This document shows positions 1 through 7,918 of a DNA stretch of 54,521 nt, one piece after another. Each line of letters opens with the position of its first letter. Within the stretch, counting starts at the first letter, position 1. The stretch covers positions 1 through 54,521 of the forward strand of contig CANGKZ010000036.1 of NCBI GenBank assembly GCA_947454705.1, in the 5' to 3' direction. The DNA is from Verrucomicrobiota bacterium (lineage in GTDB: Bacteria; Verrucomicrobiota; Verrucomicrobiia; Limisphaerales; UBA9464). The position numbers and the translations under genes are program-made. Under the pieces are notes generated by a model. The model saw only the letters and a list, made by a program, of their open reading frames with translations, was not told where the DNA came from and did no database searches.

Positions 1-298
1 GCGATGTCACCGGTCGGTGCGACGCCACGAACGGTTTCGAAAGCGGTGTCGACGCTCCGCTTTGCCACCGCACTCCACAATCGCGCGGCTCGGCGTCTGT
101 GCGGTTGCTTCCACGTTTCGGCCGGCGACTTCACGCGGGGTCCGCAGACGAATATGGGGCGTGGGTGGAACCCCGCCCTCCACCGGGAGATGAGTTTCGA
201 TCTTCGATCTTCATTCCGGCGGCGCCTACGCAGAGGAAGGATCGATCTCAGATCGCCTGTTTGACACTCGCGGCAGCCACGCCTAGAGACACAGGAAC
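1..298. repeat. Composite dispersed repeat at left edge (REP-like element plus module B)
   Basis: No gene is supported before 299. Bases about 36-78 carry a REP-like element (CGAAAGCGGTGTCGACGC ... CCACCGCACTCC) that recurs at 38311-38350, 39904-39949 and 40205-40250. Bases about 125-186 carry a second module (TTCACGCGGGGTCCGCAGAC and onward) that recurs inverted at 40079-40138. The two modules are in the same order and spacing in both places, so the copy here is an inverted counterpart of about 40040-40250. Short open frames in this stretch are accidental. Confidence 0.7.
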
Positions 299-1711
299 AT
301 GCCCCGCCCGATCCGCCTGATTCACGCCCTCGGCTCATTCCTAGCGGGCATCGCTCTCGCAACGCTACCGGTTCGATCCGCGCCGGCTTCCGAAACGAAC
401 ACCAGCGGCACCCGCAGCGTCGCACCAAACTCGGTTGCTACGAATTCTCCGCTCGGGCAGTGGGGACAGTGGCGTGGACCGCTGGCCAATGGCGTCGCTC
501 CGCTCGCGACTCCACCGATCCGTTGGAGCGAAACGCAGAACCTTCGCTGGAAGATCCCCCTGCCCGGTGCCGGACACGCCAGCCCGATCGTGTTCGGTGA
601 GTTCGTGTACGTGCTCGCCGCCGTTCCCGTCGGCGATGCGCAACCGCCGGTGTTCGACACCGCCCCCGGCGTACATGACAGCGTCCCGGTCACGCATCGG
701 CACCAGTTCCAGGTTCTCGCCATAAACCGACGCGACGGGGCCGTTGCCTGGAAGAAAACCCTGCGTGAGGAATGGCCCCATGAAGGCGGTCACGTGACCG
801 GCAGCCTGGCTTCCAATTCCCCCGTCACCGATGGCGAGAATCTGTACGTGTTCCTGGGTTCCCGCGGGCTTCACTGCCTCACGCTCCAGGGCGAGTTAAA
901 ATGGTCCCGGGATCTGGGACGAATGCACACGCTTCACGCCCACGGCGAGGGAAGTTCGCCGGTGGTGCATGGCGATACCTTGATCGTGTGCTGGGATCAT
1001 GAGGGGGAATCGTTCCTACACGCCTTTGACAAGCGCACCGGCGAACCGCGCTGGAAGGTCGCCCGTGATGAGAAGACGTCGTGGGCCACGCCTCTGGTGG
1101 TGGAGCACGAGGGCCGCACCCAGGTGGTGGTCAGCGCCACCAAGCGCGTGCGCGGATACGACTTCACCACCGGAGAGCAACTGTGGCAATGCGCCGGGCT
1201 GACGGAGAACGTGGTCTCTTCCCCGGTGTTTCATCCGCAGGGATTAATCGTCGCGGGCAACAGCTACTATCAGCAGGCCATGCTGGGAATCCGTCTCGCA
1301 GGCGCGCGCGGGGATCTCACGCGGACGGATCGCGTGGCATGGCGGTTGAACCGATCCACGCCCTATGTGTCTTCGCCGCTGCTCTATGACGACACCCTGT
1401 ATTTTCTCCGTCACAACCAGAACATCCTCTGTCGGATCGATCCTCTGACCGGCACGCAGCGCGGCGATCCGGTGCGATTGGACGGAATCACCGACTTCAT
1501 TTTCAGCTCTCCTGTGGGAGCCGCAGGACGGATCTACGTGACCGCGCGGGATGGGGTGACGGTGGTGTTGCGACACGACCGCGAAAACGCGGTGCTGTCC
1601 GTGAATCGGTTGAGCGACTCGTTTAGCGCGTCTCCAGCCTTGATCGGCAACGAACTCTATCTTCGGGGCGAGCACTTCCTCTATTGCATCGCCGAGGTGG
1701 TGTCGAAGTAG
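299..1711 (+). CDS. Secreted PQQ-type beta-propeller repeat protein
   Basis: 470 aa. The N-terminus is a signal peptide (hydrophobic segment about residues 9-30 with an Ala-rich end). The rest is a series of beta-propeller blades of the pyrroloquinoline-quinone-like/BamB type: recurrent segments such as GQWGQWRGP near the start, LAINRRDGAVAWKK, HAFDKRTGEPRWKV and GYDFTTGEQLWQC, with the W..../GxxxW blade signature. Proteins of this kind in verrucomicrobia and planctomycetes are periplasmic or secreted scaffolds. Real PQQ binding and dehydrogenase activity are not shown by the sequence. The ATG at 299 is preceded by AGGAAC, a usable ribosome binding site. The gene stands alone on the plus strand and converges with the gene ending at 1924. 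Substrate or partner unknown. Confidence 0.8.
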   Translation: MPRPIRLIHALGSFLAGIALATLPVRSAPASETNTSGTRSVAPNSVATNSPLGQWGQWRGPLANGVAPLATPPIRWSETQNLRWKIPLPGAGHASPIVFGEFVYVLAAVPVGDAQPPVFDTAPGVHDSVPVTHRHQFQVLAINRRDGAVAWKKTLREEWPHEGGHVTGSLASNSPVTDGENLYVFLGSRGLHCLTLQGELKWSRDLGRMHTLHAHGEGSSPVVHGDTLIVCWDHEGESFLHAFDKRTGEPRWKVARDEKTSWATPLVVEHEGRTQVVVSATKRVRGYDFTTGEQLWQCAGLTENVVSSPVFHPQGLIVAGNSYYQQAMLGIRLAGARGDLTRTDRVAWRLNRSTPYVSSPLLYDDTLYFLRHNQNILCRIDPLTGTQRGDPVRLDGITDFIFSSPVGAAGRIYVTARDGVTVVLRHDRENAVLSVNRLSDSFSASPALIGNELYLRGEHFLYCIAEVVSK

Positions 1712-1843
1712 GAGATTCGATGAGGAAAGTGCCGCCTTTTACGATGGAACTTTCACGGGTTTGGAGGTTCCGATTCAGGGGGGGCGTGCCTTTGAGTGAG
1801 GATTGAAGTCAAACCCTCCCCCGTGCCCTGTCCAACAGCGGAG

Positions 1844-1857
1844 CCGCGTGAACGCGG
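1844..1857. repeat. Short palindrome CCGCGT-GA-ACGCGG
   Basis: A perfect 6-bp inverted repeat in the 212-bp gap between two converging genes. The surrounding string GCGTGAACGCGGTACTCC is nearly repeated at 20328-20345 (GCGTCAACGCGGTACCCC), so it looks like a dispersed intergenic element rather than a gene-specific terminator. There is no T tract. Confidence 0.4.
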
Positions 1858-1923
1858 TACTCCATACCGGTGGGCAAGCCGTTTCCCCTCGATTCTCCTC
1901 ATTCCTTCAACCACCGCATTCTC

Positions 1924-3924
1924 TCAAAACAACCTCGTCTCGAAGCTGCTCTTCGGGGACGGCCAGGGCCAGTCGAGCTCATTCCCCTCCCGTCGGCCGT
2001 TGGCGGAGGTCTTTTGCATGACACCCTGGTCGTCCTTGCCATCGGCACCCACGCTCCAAAGTTGGTACCACCCGTCCTGCGTGGGCTCGTACCGGTACGG
2101 CGCGTTCGACATCAGATCCTTCGGAACCGAAGTCAGGTAAGCCGGACTCAACGCATCGAGGTTCTTCGGATAGGCACCGTGCGCGATGTAGTGTCGCTCC
2201 AACGCGCAGGCAATCATACCAAGCTGGGCCGTTACCTGCGCCCGACTCGCCTTCGGTGACGATCTCCCGAGGCCCCGCAGCAACAATTGAGCAATGAAGT
2301 TCTTTGGGCTCAGGTTCAGGTATAGAGATTGATAATACTCACCGGCCGAATCTCCGGTGGAGCCTGCATCCACCACTCGCATCGAATTCGCACCCGCCGC
2401 CAGAGCCGCCCGCTCGATGTTCAGGAGGATCTGATGTCCCCGGAGAAAAGCGATCTGGTTCTGGCGAATCCATCCATCCGGGACGACGACGGAAGCAGCC
2501 ATGAGGAAGTTCGCCTGATGCGAGCTGTCATCGGAGCTTCCGAGTTGATCGATCTCCGTCAATCGCTTGGTGCGGTCGTGCTGCAGGCGATCGAGTTCCA
2601 TATTGCCGATGGCTCGCTCGGCCTCGAGGGCCAGAATGGATCCCCTGCGGTAATCCCGCGATGCCAGGATCGACTGGAACTCGGCGAGCTGGGCCTCGTT
2701 CCATCGGTGATCCACCATTCCCTGCCAAATCACTTGAATCGCGAATCGATCGAGGTTGAACCGCACGTATTGCGAGATGATCAACGGCTCCTCGGAGAGC
2801 ATCTCCGCCATCCGAAGCATGAGACGCACGTCCTTCAACGCGGACGCCGAGTCATTCTTATCCAGGTAGGCAATGGCCCGCAGTTGAAGCATGCGTTCGG
2901 CGGTCTTGATCGTCGAGAGCGCGGGCAGGAGCATACCGAATCCTTCCTCGAAGTGGTGCGGATACCTCCCATGAGGGCGTGATGCGGCGGCAGAAAACTC
3001 GCTCAGCTCAGGATCGAATTTACTCAGGGCGAGCAACACATCGTCGGCCGGATTCCCGGGCACCGGCGGAAGGGGAAACACCGGGGTGGCTCGCCGGCCC
3101 TGGGACTTGGCGGTGTTCGTGGTGGACCAGCGGAACTGCTTCGCCCACGCCGCAAGGTTCACCCGTCCATCGAACGCCACCTTCGGATGATTCCCATTCG
3201 TCACCACCGGTTCATGCGGATCCTGGGGCAACGAGAAGTTTTGATACACCTCCCATCGATTGGTCACTTCCCACTCAAACCCAAAACGATGGTTGTCAGG
3301 TCCGGAAGTCCGGCGGTACGCGTAGCGTTTCCAAAAGGGTGTGGCGAAGAAGTTGTCTTCGTCCCGAACCGGAGGCGGGATGATGCATTCCAGTTGAAAG
3401 CATTCACCGGCCGCCTTGAGTTCGGCCTGAACCTGTCTCCAAGCCCAGGCTCCACGCACGTTTTCAATCGCATGAAAGAGGAGCAGTGGCGTCACCAGCT
3501 TGATGAGGATTTCATAGGCCAACGCTGGAATGGCGTAGCCCAGGCCTACCCGTTTGGGAGCCACGGTGCCGGTTTCCGACGCCTGCCCGGATGCGGCGAT
3601 CCGCGCCGACCGGGCGTTCCAGCACATCCGCGAAAGGCAACCCCAGACCAATCCCGACAGCGCCCCGAATTCCGCAAATGCCGGAGCCATCCAGGAACGC
3701 ATCTGCAACAGCCCGTCCGATCCTTCCGAAAAGACGACTCCGCTGAACAGGATCCACATCCCCAGCCAGACCATCAACCACGCCAGTCCGGCCCAGGCCG
3801 CAATGATCAAGCCGACCCGTAGCCACGAGAATCGATCCGCCGGTTTGGGAATCCACGACCGGACAAAGAACCAAATCCAGCGACTCTCGTTTTCTTTGAG
3901 GATGTATTCGGTGAGGGAGAGCAT
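1924..3924 (-). CDS. Large membrane protein with soluble C-terminal domain, function unknown
   Basis: 666 aa. Three hydrophobic stretches lie near the N-terminus (about residues 36-66, 78-100 and 127-153), followed by a long soluble region. The last 100 residues contain a segment of the kind seen at the end of type II pseudopilin-like verrucomicrobial proteins (ALERHYIAHGAYPKNLDALSP, then a GWYQLWSVGADGKDD ending), but there is no prepilin cleavage motif at the N-terminus. The ATG at 3924 is the first in frame; the bases before it are C-rich with no clear Shine-Dalgarno. No enzyme motif is recognisable. The codons for WYQLW coincide with one copy of the dispersed CCAANNTTGGTAC motif (2055-2069). 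Confidence 0.65.
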   Translation of the reverse strand: MLSLTEYILKENESRWIWFFVRSWIPKPADRFSWLRVGLIIAAWAGLAWLMVWLGMWILFSGVVFSEGSDGLLQMRSWMAPAFAEFGALSGLVWGCLSRMCWNARSARIAASGQASETGTVAPKRVGLGYAIPALAYEILIKLVTPLLLFHAIENVRGAWAWRQVQAELKAAGECFQLECIIPPPVRDEDNFFATPFWKRYAYRRTSGPDNHRFGFEWEVTNRWEVYQNFSLPQDPHEPVVTNGNHPKVAFDGRVNLAAWAKQFRWSTTNTAKSQGRRATPVFPLPPVPGNPADDVLLALSKFDPELSEFSAAASRPHGRYPHHFEEGFGMLLPALSTIKTAERMLQLRAIAYLDKNDSASALKDVRLMLRMAEMLSEEPLIISQYVRFNLDRFAIQVIWQGMVDHRWNEAQLAEFQSILASRDYRRGSILALEAERAIGNMELDRLQHDRTKRLTEIDQLGSSDDSSHQANFLMAASVVVPDGWIRQNQIAFLRGHQILLNIERAALAAGANSMRVVDAGSTGDSAGEYYQSLYLNLSPKNFIAQLLLRGLGRSSPKASRAQVTAQLGMIACALERHYIAHGAYPKNLDALSPAYLTSVPKDLMSNAPYRYEPTQDGWYQLWSVGADGKDDQGVMQKTSANGRREGNELDWPWPSPKSSFETRLF

Positions 3925-4388
3925 GGGGGGCGGGAGTTAAAGGGTTGAACGGTTGAAGCGTTGAAGGGTTAAAGTGGGAAGGACCGGGCGCGGACTTGAC
4001 GGGCGGATGGATTCTGAGCGTGGTAAAACAGGTTGAGGCGAAGATCGGATTTATTAACCGCAGATAAACGCGGATGAACGCAGATGGGGAGAGAGGTCAA
4101 TGACTGGAACGACGTATGAGGGGTGAACTAGGATCGGCGCTTTCACTCTTCAACGCTTCAATCTAGAAACGGCAGTTGAAACCACAGATGGACACAGATT
4201 CACACAGATAGAGAGGGAGATGGGGGACTCAAGAGGTCTCAAACGGTCTCACCGTCTGGGTGATCCATGAATCCTTCCGTTTCGCGCGTTTTCATCTGTG
4301 TTTATCCGTGTCCATCTGTGGTTGAACTCTTCTTGAACTGCCGTTTTTAGGTTCAACCTTTCAACTCTTCAACCAACCCCCCACCTCC
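3925..4388. repeat. Gene-free stretch with long inverted-repeat element (GTTGAA / CACAGATGG words)
   Basis: No gene is seen in these 464 bases. About 3943-3975 is a run of GTTGAA words at 7-8 bp intervals. 4147-4209 and 4291-4375 are the two arms of an imperfect inverted repeat: each arm, read inward, has a GTTGAA/TTCAA-rich end, then AACGGCAGTT, then CCACAGATGGACAC, then a second CACAGAT. The 80-bp centre is not repeated in the arms. The same arm sequences recur at 17264-17310 and 17563-17612. The length and paired arms suggest a non-autonomous mobile or palindromic element. No transposase is nearby. Confidence 0.65.
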
Positions 4389-4853
4389 CTACCCCAACCT
4401 GGGGCGATCCAGCATCCGCAGACTGCTTCTCGGACGCGGTGGGGCTGGAGCGACGGGTTGAGCTTCGATCGCGGGACGCTCGGGTTCGCGAAGTCCGGCG
4501 AGGATCATCAGTTCCTGGCGTTCCGCGCGCACTTGGGCCAGCTGTTCGGGAGGCAGGGACCGGGCCGATACAACCATGGATCCGCGCTCGGTTGTATCGC
4601 GGGACAGGGCATTCAAACTCAACCCCACCACCCACACTGCCGCCAGCCCGCGCCACGCGGGCGAAAGGCCGGTGAACCAGGAATGGAACATCTCCCATCC
4701 ACCGGGAGCGGAACGCTGCACCGTCGCTCGCGATTCCGTGCGGGCACGCGTCGCGCGGAGTGACTCGAGGATGGACGCCTGCAGGGCCGGTGGCGTCGCA
4801 CGGAGCGGGCATCGACCGAGCTGCTGTTCAAAATCGTCGGGCTTCGGAGTCAT
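4389..4853 (-). CDS. Small single-pass membrane protein following ECF sigma factor (putative anti-sigma)
   Basis: 154 aa from ATG 4853. The frame is open further upstream, but that part would overlap the sigma factor gene, and an ATG at 4853 gives an N-terminus (MTPKPDDFEQQLG) of sensible composition. It has a soluble N-terminal part of about 60 residues, one membrane segment (about residues 70-90, AWRGLAAVWVVGLSLNAL), then a Pro/Arg-rich tail. There is no zinc-binding HxxxCxxC anti-sigma motif. The assignment as sigma regulator comes from its position: it starts 52 bp after the ECF sigma stop codon on the same strand, and the second sigma gene of this window (22271-22963) is also followed by a small single-pass protein. 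Confidence 0.6.
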   Translation of the reverse strand: MTPKPDDFEQQLGRCPLRATPPALQASILESLRATRARTESRATVQRSAPGGWEMFHSWFTGLSPAWRGLAAVWVVGLSLNALSRDTTERGSMVVSARSLPPEQLAQVRAERQELMILAGLREPERPAIEAQPVAPAPPRPRSSLRMLDRPRLG

Positions 4854-4905
4854 GGGGAAAAAGGGGTTGGAAGTGGCGTGGGAATTGCGGGATGACGGGA
4901 TCTCT

Positions 4906-5415
4906 TCATCGGATCTCCTCGTAGAGCGGGCGCAGATGCTCGCGAAGTTTTTCCAGACCGTACCGATACCGGCTCGCGGCCGTGTTGAGCGGAATCTCCA
5001 GCGTTGAGGCAATGGCTTCAAAGGTCAGTCCCTCCCAAAGCTTCAAGTGCACCACAGCCCGCTGATCCGCCGGGAGCTGACCGAGGGCGCGGACGAGTTC
5101 GCGTCGATACGCCGCCTCATCCGGATTCTCCGCGGGCTGAAACAACTCGACGACCTCCTGCCCTGCCGCCTCGTGCACCCGCGTGCGCGATTCGCGACGC
5201 CGGATCAAATCCACGGCGAGGTTGTGCGCCATCCGGAAGAGGAACTCTCGCTCATTACGAATGGTGGCGAGCAGCGCGGGTTTCTCCGCCAGCGAAAGGA
5301 ACAGCTCCTGGAGCAGGTCCGAGGCATCGGCCTCATTCCGGGTGAGATTCAGCAGGAACGGGAACAACGCCGCCGAGTGGCGGAGGCAAAGTTGTTCGGG
5401 ATCGGGCGGAACCAT
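4906..5415 (-). CDS. ECF-family RNA polymerase sigma factor
   Basis: 169 aa from ATG 5415, which has a good ribosome binding site (TTTGGAG about 9 bp upstream). A TTG 54 bp further upstream is less likely. Sigma-70 region 2 spans about residues 15-75 (NEADASDLLQELFLSL, then FLFRMAHNLAVDLIRRRESR). Region 4 spans about 100-160 (LPADQRAVVHLKLWEGLTFE, then a helix-turn-helix ending in NTAASRYRYGLEKLREHL). ECF factors direct RNA polymerase to a small regulon in response to a signal, usually held by the product of the next gene. The downstream small membrane protein is the candidate regulator. The gene is divergent from the HAF/Ig protein gene at 5574, so the 158-bp gap holds both promoters. Confidence 0.9.
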   Translation of the reverse strand: MVPPDPEQLCLRHSAALFPFLLNLTRNEADASDLLQELFLSLAEKPALLATIRNEREFLFRMAHNLAVDLIRRRESRTRVHEAAGQEVVELFQPAENPDEAAYRRELVRALGQLPADQRAVVHLKLWEGLTFEAIASTLEIPLNTAASRYRYGLEKLREHLRPLYEEIR

Positions 5416-5573
5416 GGGCTGTTGCTCCAAAGACGCACGCCGCGACGGTTTTTGTCTAATCCGAAGCAATATTTCGCACCGACGCCGGACTGGCTTTTTC
5501 GCCGAAATCTGTTAATCAACATCCACTTCCCTTCATTTCAGTTCGTCAGCAACGCCAAGTTTCAAGGAATCCC

Positions 5574-7091
5574 ATGTGCTCCCCATCGATGACCAAGCGC
5601 GGCCCCCTGCTCTTCCCAATCCTGTCCCTGATGGGTGCCTCCGCCGTGTTCGGCGCCGAGTTTCTGGTCACGCCTCTCGGAGAGGTCACCCCCACGGCGA
5701 TCAACGCGGGCGGACTGATCGTGGGAAACAGCGCCAGCGGTGCCTTCCTGCACGACGGCACCAACCGCACGCAACTCACCGTCAACGCGACCTACTTCGG
5801 ATCGCCCGCCGGCGGTCCGCCGCCGCAGCGCTACGTGCTCGCCACGGCAGCGGCGATGAATGCCTCCGGTCAGGTCGCAGGCTCCGTGCTTCCCGTGCCG
5901 GCAATTCCGAGCACCCAAACTGCGGTGCTCACCGACGGCAAGGGCGGCGGACTGCTCTTTTCCCAAGGCCGTACCACCGATGCCGTGAACCTCCAGGGCC
6001 AGGCCGCAGGCGGCGAAGGTGCAGCGTTTTTGTTCAACGGAACCCAGGTCACCCTTGCAGGCGGCGAGTTCCCCAAGCTCCGCGGCCTCAACGATGCCGG
6101 GCTGGCGGTGGGAAGCGTTGCGCCGGGATTCGGGTTCGACCAGGCCGCCACCTTCGATCTCGCAACCGGGGCCGCCACTCTGATCGATCTGGCGACCGTG
6201 CTCGAAAACCTCTACGGCCCGCGTCCGGCTTATCAAAGCACCGCCACTGCCGTGAACAACGCGGGCCAAATCGTGGGAACCATTCGATACGCCGGCGGGG
6301 CCCCGATCCCGCAGCCCAATCCCTCGTTCCTCGTGAGTGGAGGCACGGCGTCCAATCTTGGTACACTCGGCGGACTCAACGCGTCGGCCTACGCGATCAA
6401 CAACAACGGCATCGTGGTGGGCGATTCCACGCTCGCAGATGGATCGCAGCACGCGTTCATTTATCGGAACGGCCAGATCACCGACCTGAACGGCCTCATT
6501 GCCACCAGCGGATGGGTGCTCACATCGGCCCGAGCCATCAATGACCGTGGCCAAATCGCCGGCGTGGGGACGCTCAATGGAATCAACTCCGGGTTCCTGC
6601 TGACGCCCATTGATTCAGGTGCAGTCCAGCCTCCCTCCATCGCCACACAACCCGCGGGCGGCACCTTTGAACTTGGAGCCTCCATCACCCTCACCGCCTC
6701 GGTGACTGGCACGCCTCCCTTTGGATTCGAGTGGCAAAAGGATGGCAAACCACTGACCGGACCGTTCACGAATTCCCTGGTGCTGACATCGCTGAAGGGA
6801 ACTGACAGCGGAATCTACCGTCTCGTGGTGACCAACAGCGCCGGCAAGGCGACGAGCTCGGAGGCGACGATTCAGGTCTTGGATCCGCTGCTGGCCACCG
6901 CGCTGTACACGGTGGTGCAGGTCCGCGGCGAGGTGGGCGGGAAGTACCAAATTGAGTACAAGAACCAGGCCGAAGCCGCCGCGTGGCTTCCGTTGTCCAC
7001 CGTCATGCTCACGCAGAATCCCCAGTTGGTGCTCGATGTCGAATCGGTGACCAACCGGTACCGCATTTACCGCGCCACGCGGTTGCCTTGA
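5574..7091 (+). CDS. Secreted HAF-repeat and Ig-like domain protein
   Basis: 505 aa. Signal peptide at residues about 1-28 ending in AVFGA. At least six HAF-type beta-repeats follow, each with an (I/L/M)Nxx G x (I/V)xVG pattern: INAGGLIVGNS, MNASGQVAGSV, LNDAGLAVGSV, VNNAGQIVGTI, INNNGIVVGDS and INDRGQIAGVG. An immunoglobulin-like domain at about 350-435 has the WQKDGKPL and DSGIYRLVVTN signatures. The last 65 residues (YQIEYKNQ ... YRIYRATRLP) belong to the C-terminal module shared with other secreted proteins here. The ATG at 5574 has AAGGA 8 bp upstream. Likely surface or extracellular; no enzymatic residues seen. Codons SNLGT coincide with a CCAANNTTGGTAC motif at 6351. Confidence 0.85.
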   Translation: MCSPSMTKRGPLLFPILSLMGASAVFGAEFLVTPLGEVTPTAINAGGLIVGNSASGAFLHDGTNRTQLTVNATYFGSPAGGPPPQRYVLATAAAMNASGQVAGSVLPVPAIPSTQTAVLTDGKGGGLLFSQGRTTDAVNLQGQAAGGEGAAFLFNGTQVTLAGGEFPKLRGLNDAGLAVGSVAPGFGFDQAATFDLATGAATLIDLATVLENLYGPRPAYQSTATAVNNAGQIVGTIRYAGGAPIPQPNPSFLVSGGTASNLGTLGGLNASAYAINNNGIVVGDSTLADGSQHAFIYRNGQITDLNGLIATSGWVLTSARAINDRGQIAGVGTLNGINSGFLLTPIDSGAVQPPSIATQPAGGTFELGASITLTASVTGTPPFGFEWQKDGKPLTGPFTNSLVLTSLKGTDSGIYRLVVTNSAGKATSSEATIQVLDPLLATALYTVVQVRGEVGGKYQIEYKNQAEAAAWLPLSTVMLTQNPQLVLDVESVTNRYRIYRATRLP

Positions 7092-7104
7092 TTGAAGCGA
7101 CCGA

Positions 7105-7140
7105 GGGGAGACACGGATTTCACGGATTCACACGGAATTG
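7105..7140. repeat. GGGGAGACACGGATTTCACGG repeat, copy 1
   Basis: The string GGGGAGACACGGATTTCACG followed by GATTCAC begins about 14 bp after the stop codon of the preceding gene. The same string occurs at 15206-15242, again about 14 bp after a stop codon. It resembles the ATCCGTGTCxATCTGTG class of intergenic words also present at 4290-4320. Confidence 0.6.
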
Positions 7141-7172
7141 GAATTGGCGGCTGGATTCGGGTCCGAACGCAA

Positions 7173-7200
7173 AAGCACCGCCTGATGGCAGGCGGTGCTT
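7173..7200 (-). terminator. Rho-independent terminator of the phosphatase/PEP-CTERM unit
   Basis: A perfect 11-bp stem, AAGCACCGCCT / AGGCGGTGCTT, with a 6-base loop, lies 47 bp downstream of the stop codon at 7247. Read on the minus strand the stem is followed by TTTT. It ends the three-gene minus-strand unit. Confidence 0.85.
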
Positions 7201-7246
7201 CGCGCGAAACGATGGAGCTCTTCCTTGGCTCTCGGCTCCCGAGTTA

Positions 7247-7894
7247 TTAGCGCCGGGTGCGGCGCCAGGCGACGGCTCCCACGAGCAGCGCGCCGGCCAC
7301 GAGGCATCGGGCATCCACTTCCGGAACCGCGGCCACCGAGGTGAACGAGATCTGCTGGTAGAACTTCCCGGCGGGGAGCAAGACCTTGTTCACGCCGGAC
7401 AACGATCCGATGGAGAAGGTGCCGCCACCGATCGACAGGTTGACCGACAGCGACCCGATCTGCTGGTCCTGGGCATTGAAGAACAGGACGGACTGCACCG
7501 GGTTCACGTTTCCACTGATCGAGCTCAGCTCCAGCTTTCCGCTGAAGCTCGACAGGGTGGTCGAACCCGGGAGCAGCACGAGGATCGGCTGAAACAGCGC
7601 GTTCATGGCCTTTTCACCGGTGGCGCTGCGACCGTAGTCCTGCGGCTTCTCCACGGTTACGGCAGGCGCGCTGGTATCGATCTGCCAGAAGTCGCTCCCC
7701 GGAATATCACTTCCGAAGGAGTCCACTTTGGGAGCATAGACCGCGTAGGAGAACAACGTTCCATCGTTGGCATACGAATTGGCCAATCCGGCGTTGCCGA
7801 CGGAAGGCGGAATATCGAAGGAATACACCCCGCCTAAGGCAACGGGGCTCGAAAGCACCGCCGCGAGGCAGAGGGCTGATATGGGAGTTTTCAT
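7247..7894 (-). CDS. PEP-CTERM-type secreted protein, function unknown
   Basis: 215 aa. Signal peptide (residues about 1-21, ending ALGG). The C-terminal 27 residues form a sorting signal of the PEP-CTERM type: VPEVDA, a hydrophobic segment (CLVAGALLVGAVAW) and a basic end (RRTRR). The canonical Pro-Glu-Pro reads P-E-V here, so the motif is variant. The middle is beta-rich and not recognised. Proteins with this tail are anchored and then processed by an exosortase, which is not in this window. The gene starts 24 bp after the alkaline phosphatase stop codon on the same strand and ends at a strong terminator. That makes it the last gene of a unit with the phosphatase and suggests a role at the same place outside the inner membrane. 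Confidence 0.8.
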   Translation of the reverse strand: MKTPISALCLAAVLSSPVALGGVYSFDIPPSVGNAGLANSYANDGTLFSYAVYAPKVDSFGSDIPGSDFWQIDTSAPAVTVEKPQDYGRSATGEKAMNALFQPILVLLPGSTTLSSFSGKLELSSISGNVNPVQSVLFFNAQDQQIGSLSVNLSIGGGTFSIGSLSGVNKVLLPAGKFYQQISFTSVAAVPEVDARCLVAGALLVGAVAWRRTRR

Positions 7895-7918
7895 GGGGTT
7901 GGTCGTTTTCCCGATTGA

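Noticed and set aside
299-1711. Annotation as the outer membrane assembly factor BamB
   Set aside because: The propeller repeats fit, but neither a BamB lipobox nor assembly-gene neighbours are present. General beta-propeller protein is the safer call.
7173-7200. Hairpin considered as a CRISPR or REP unit
   Set aside because: Single copy, placed just after a stop codon with a T tract on the minus strand, so it is a terminator. No CRISPR array was found anywhere in the window.
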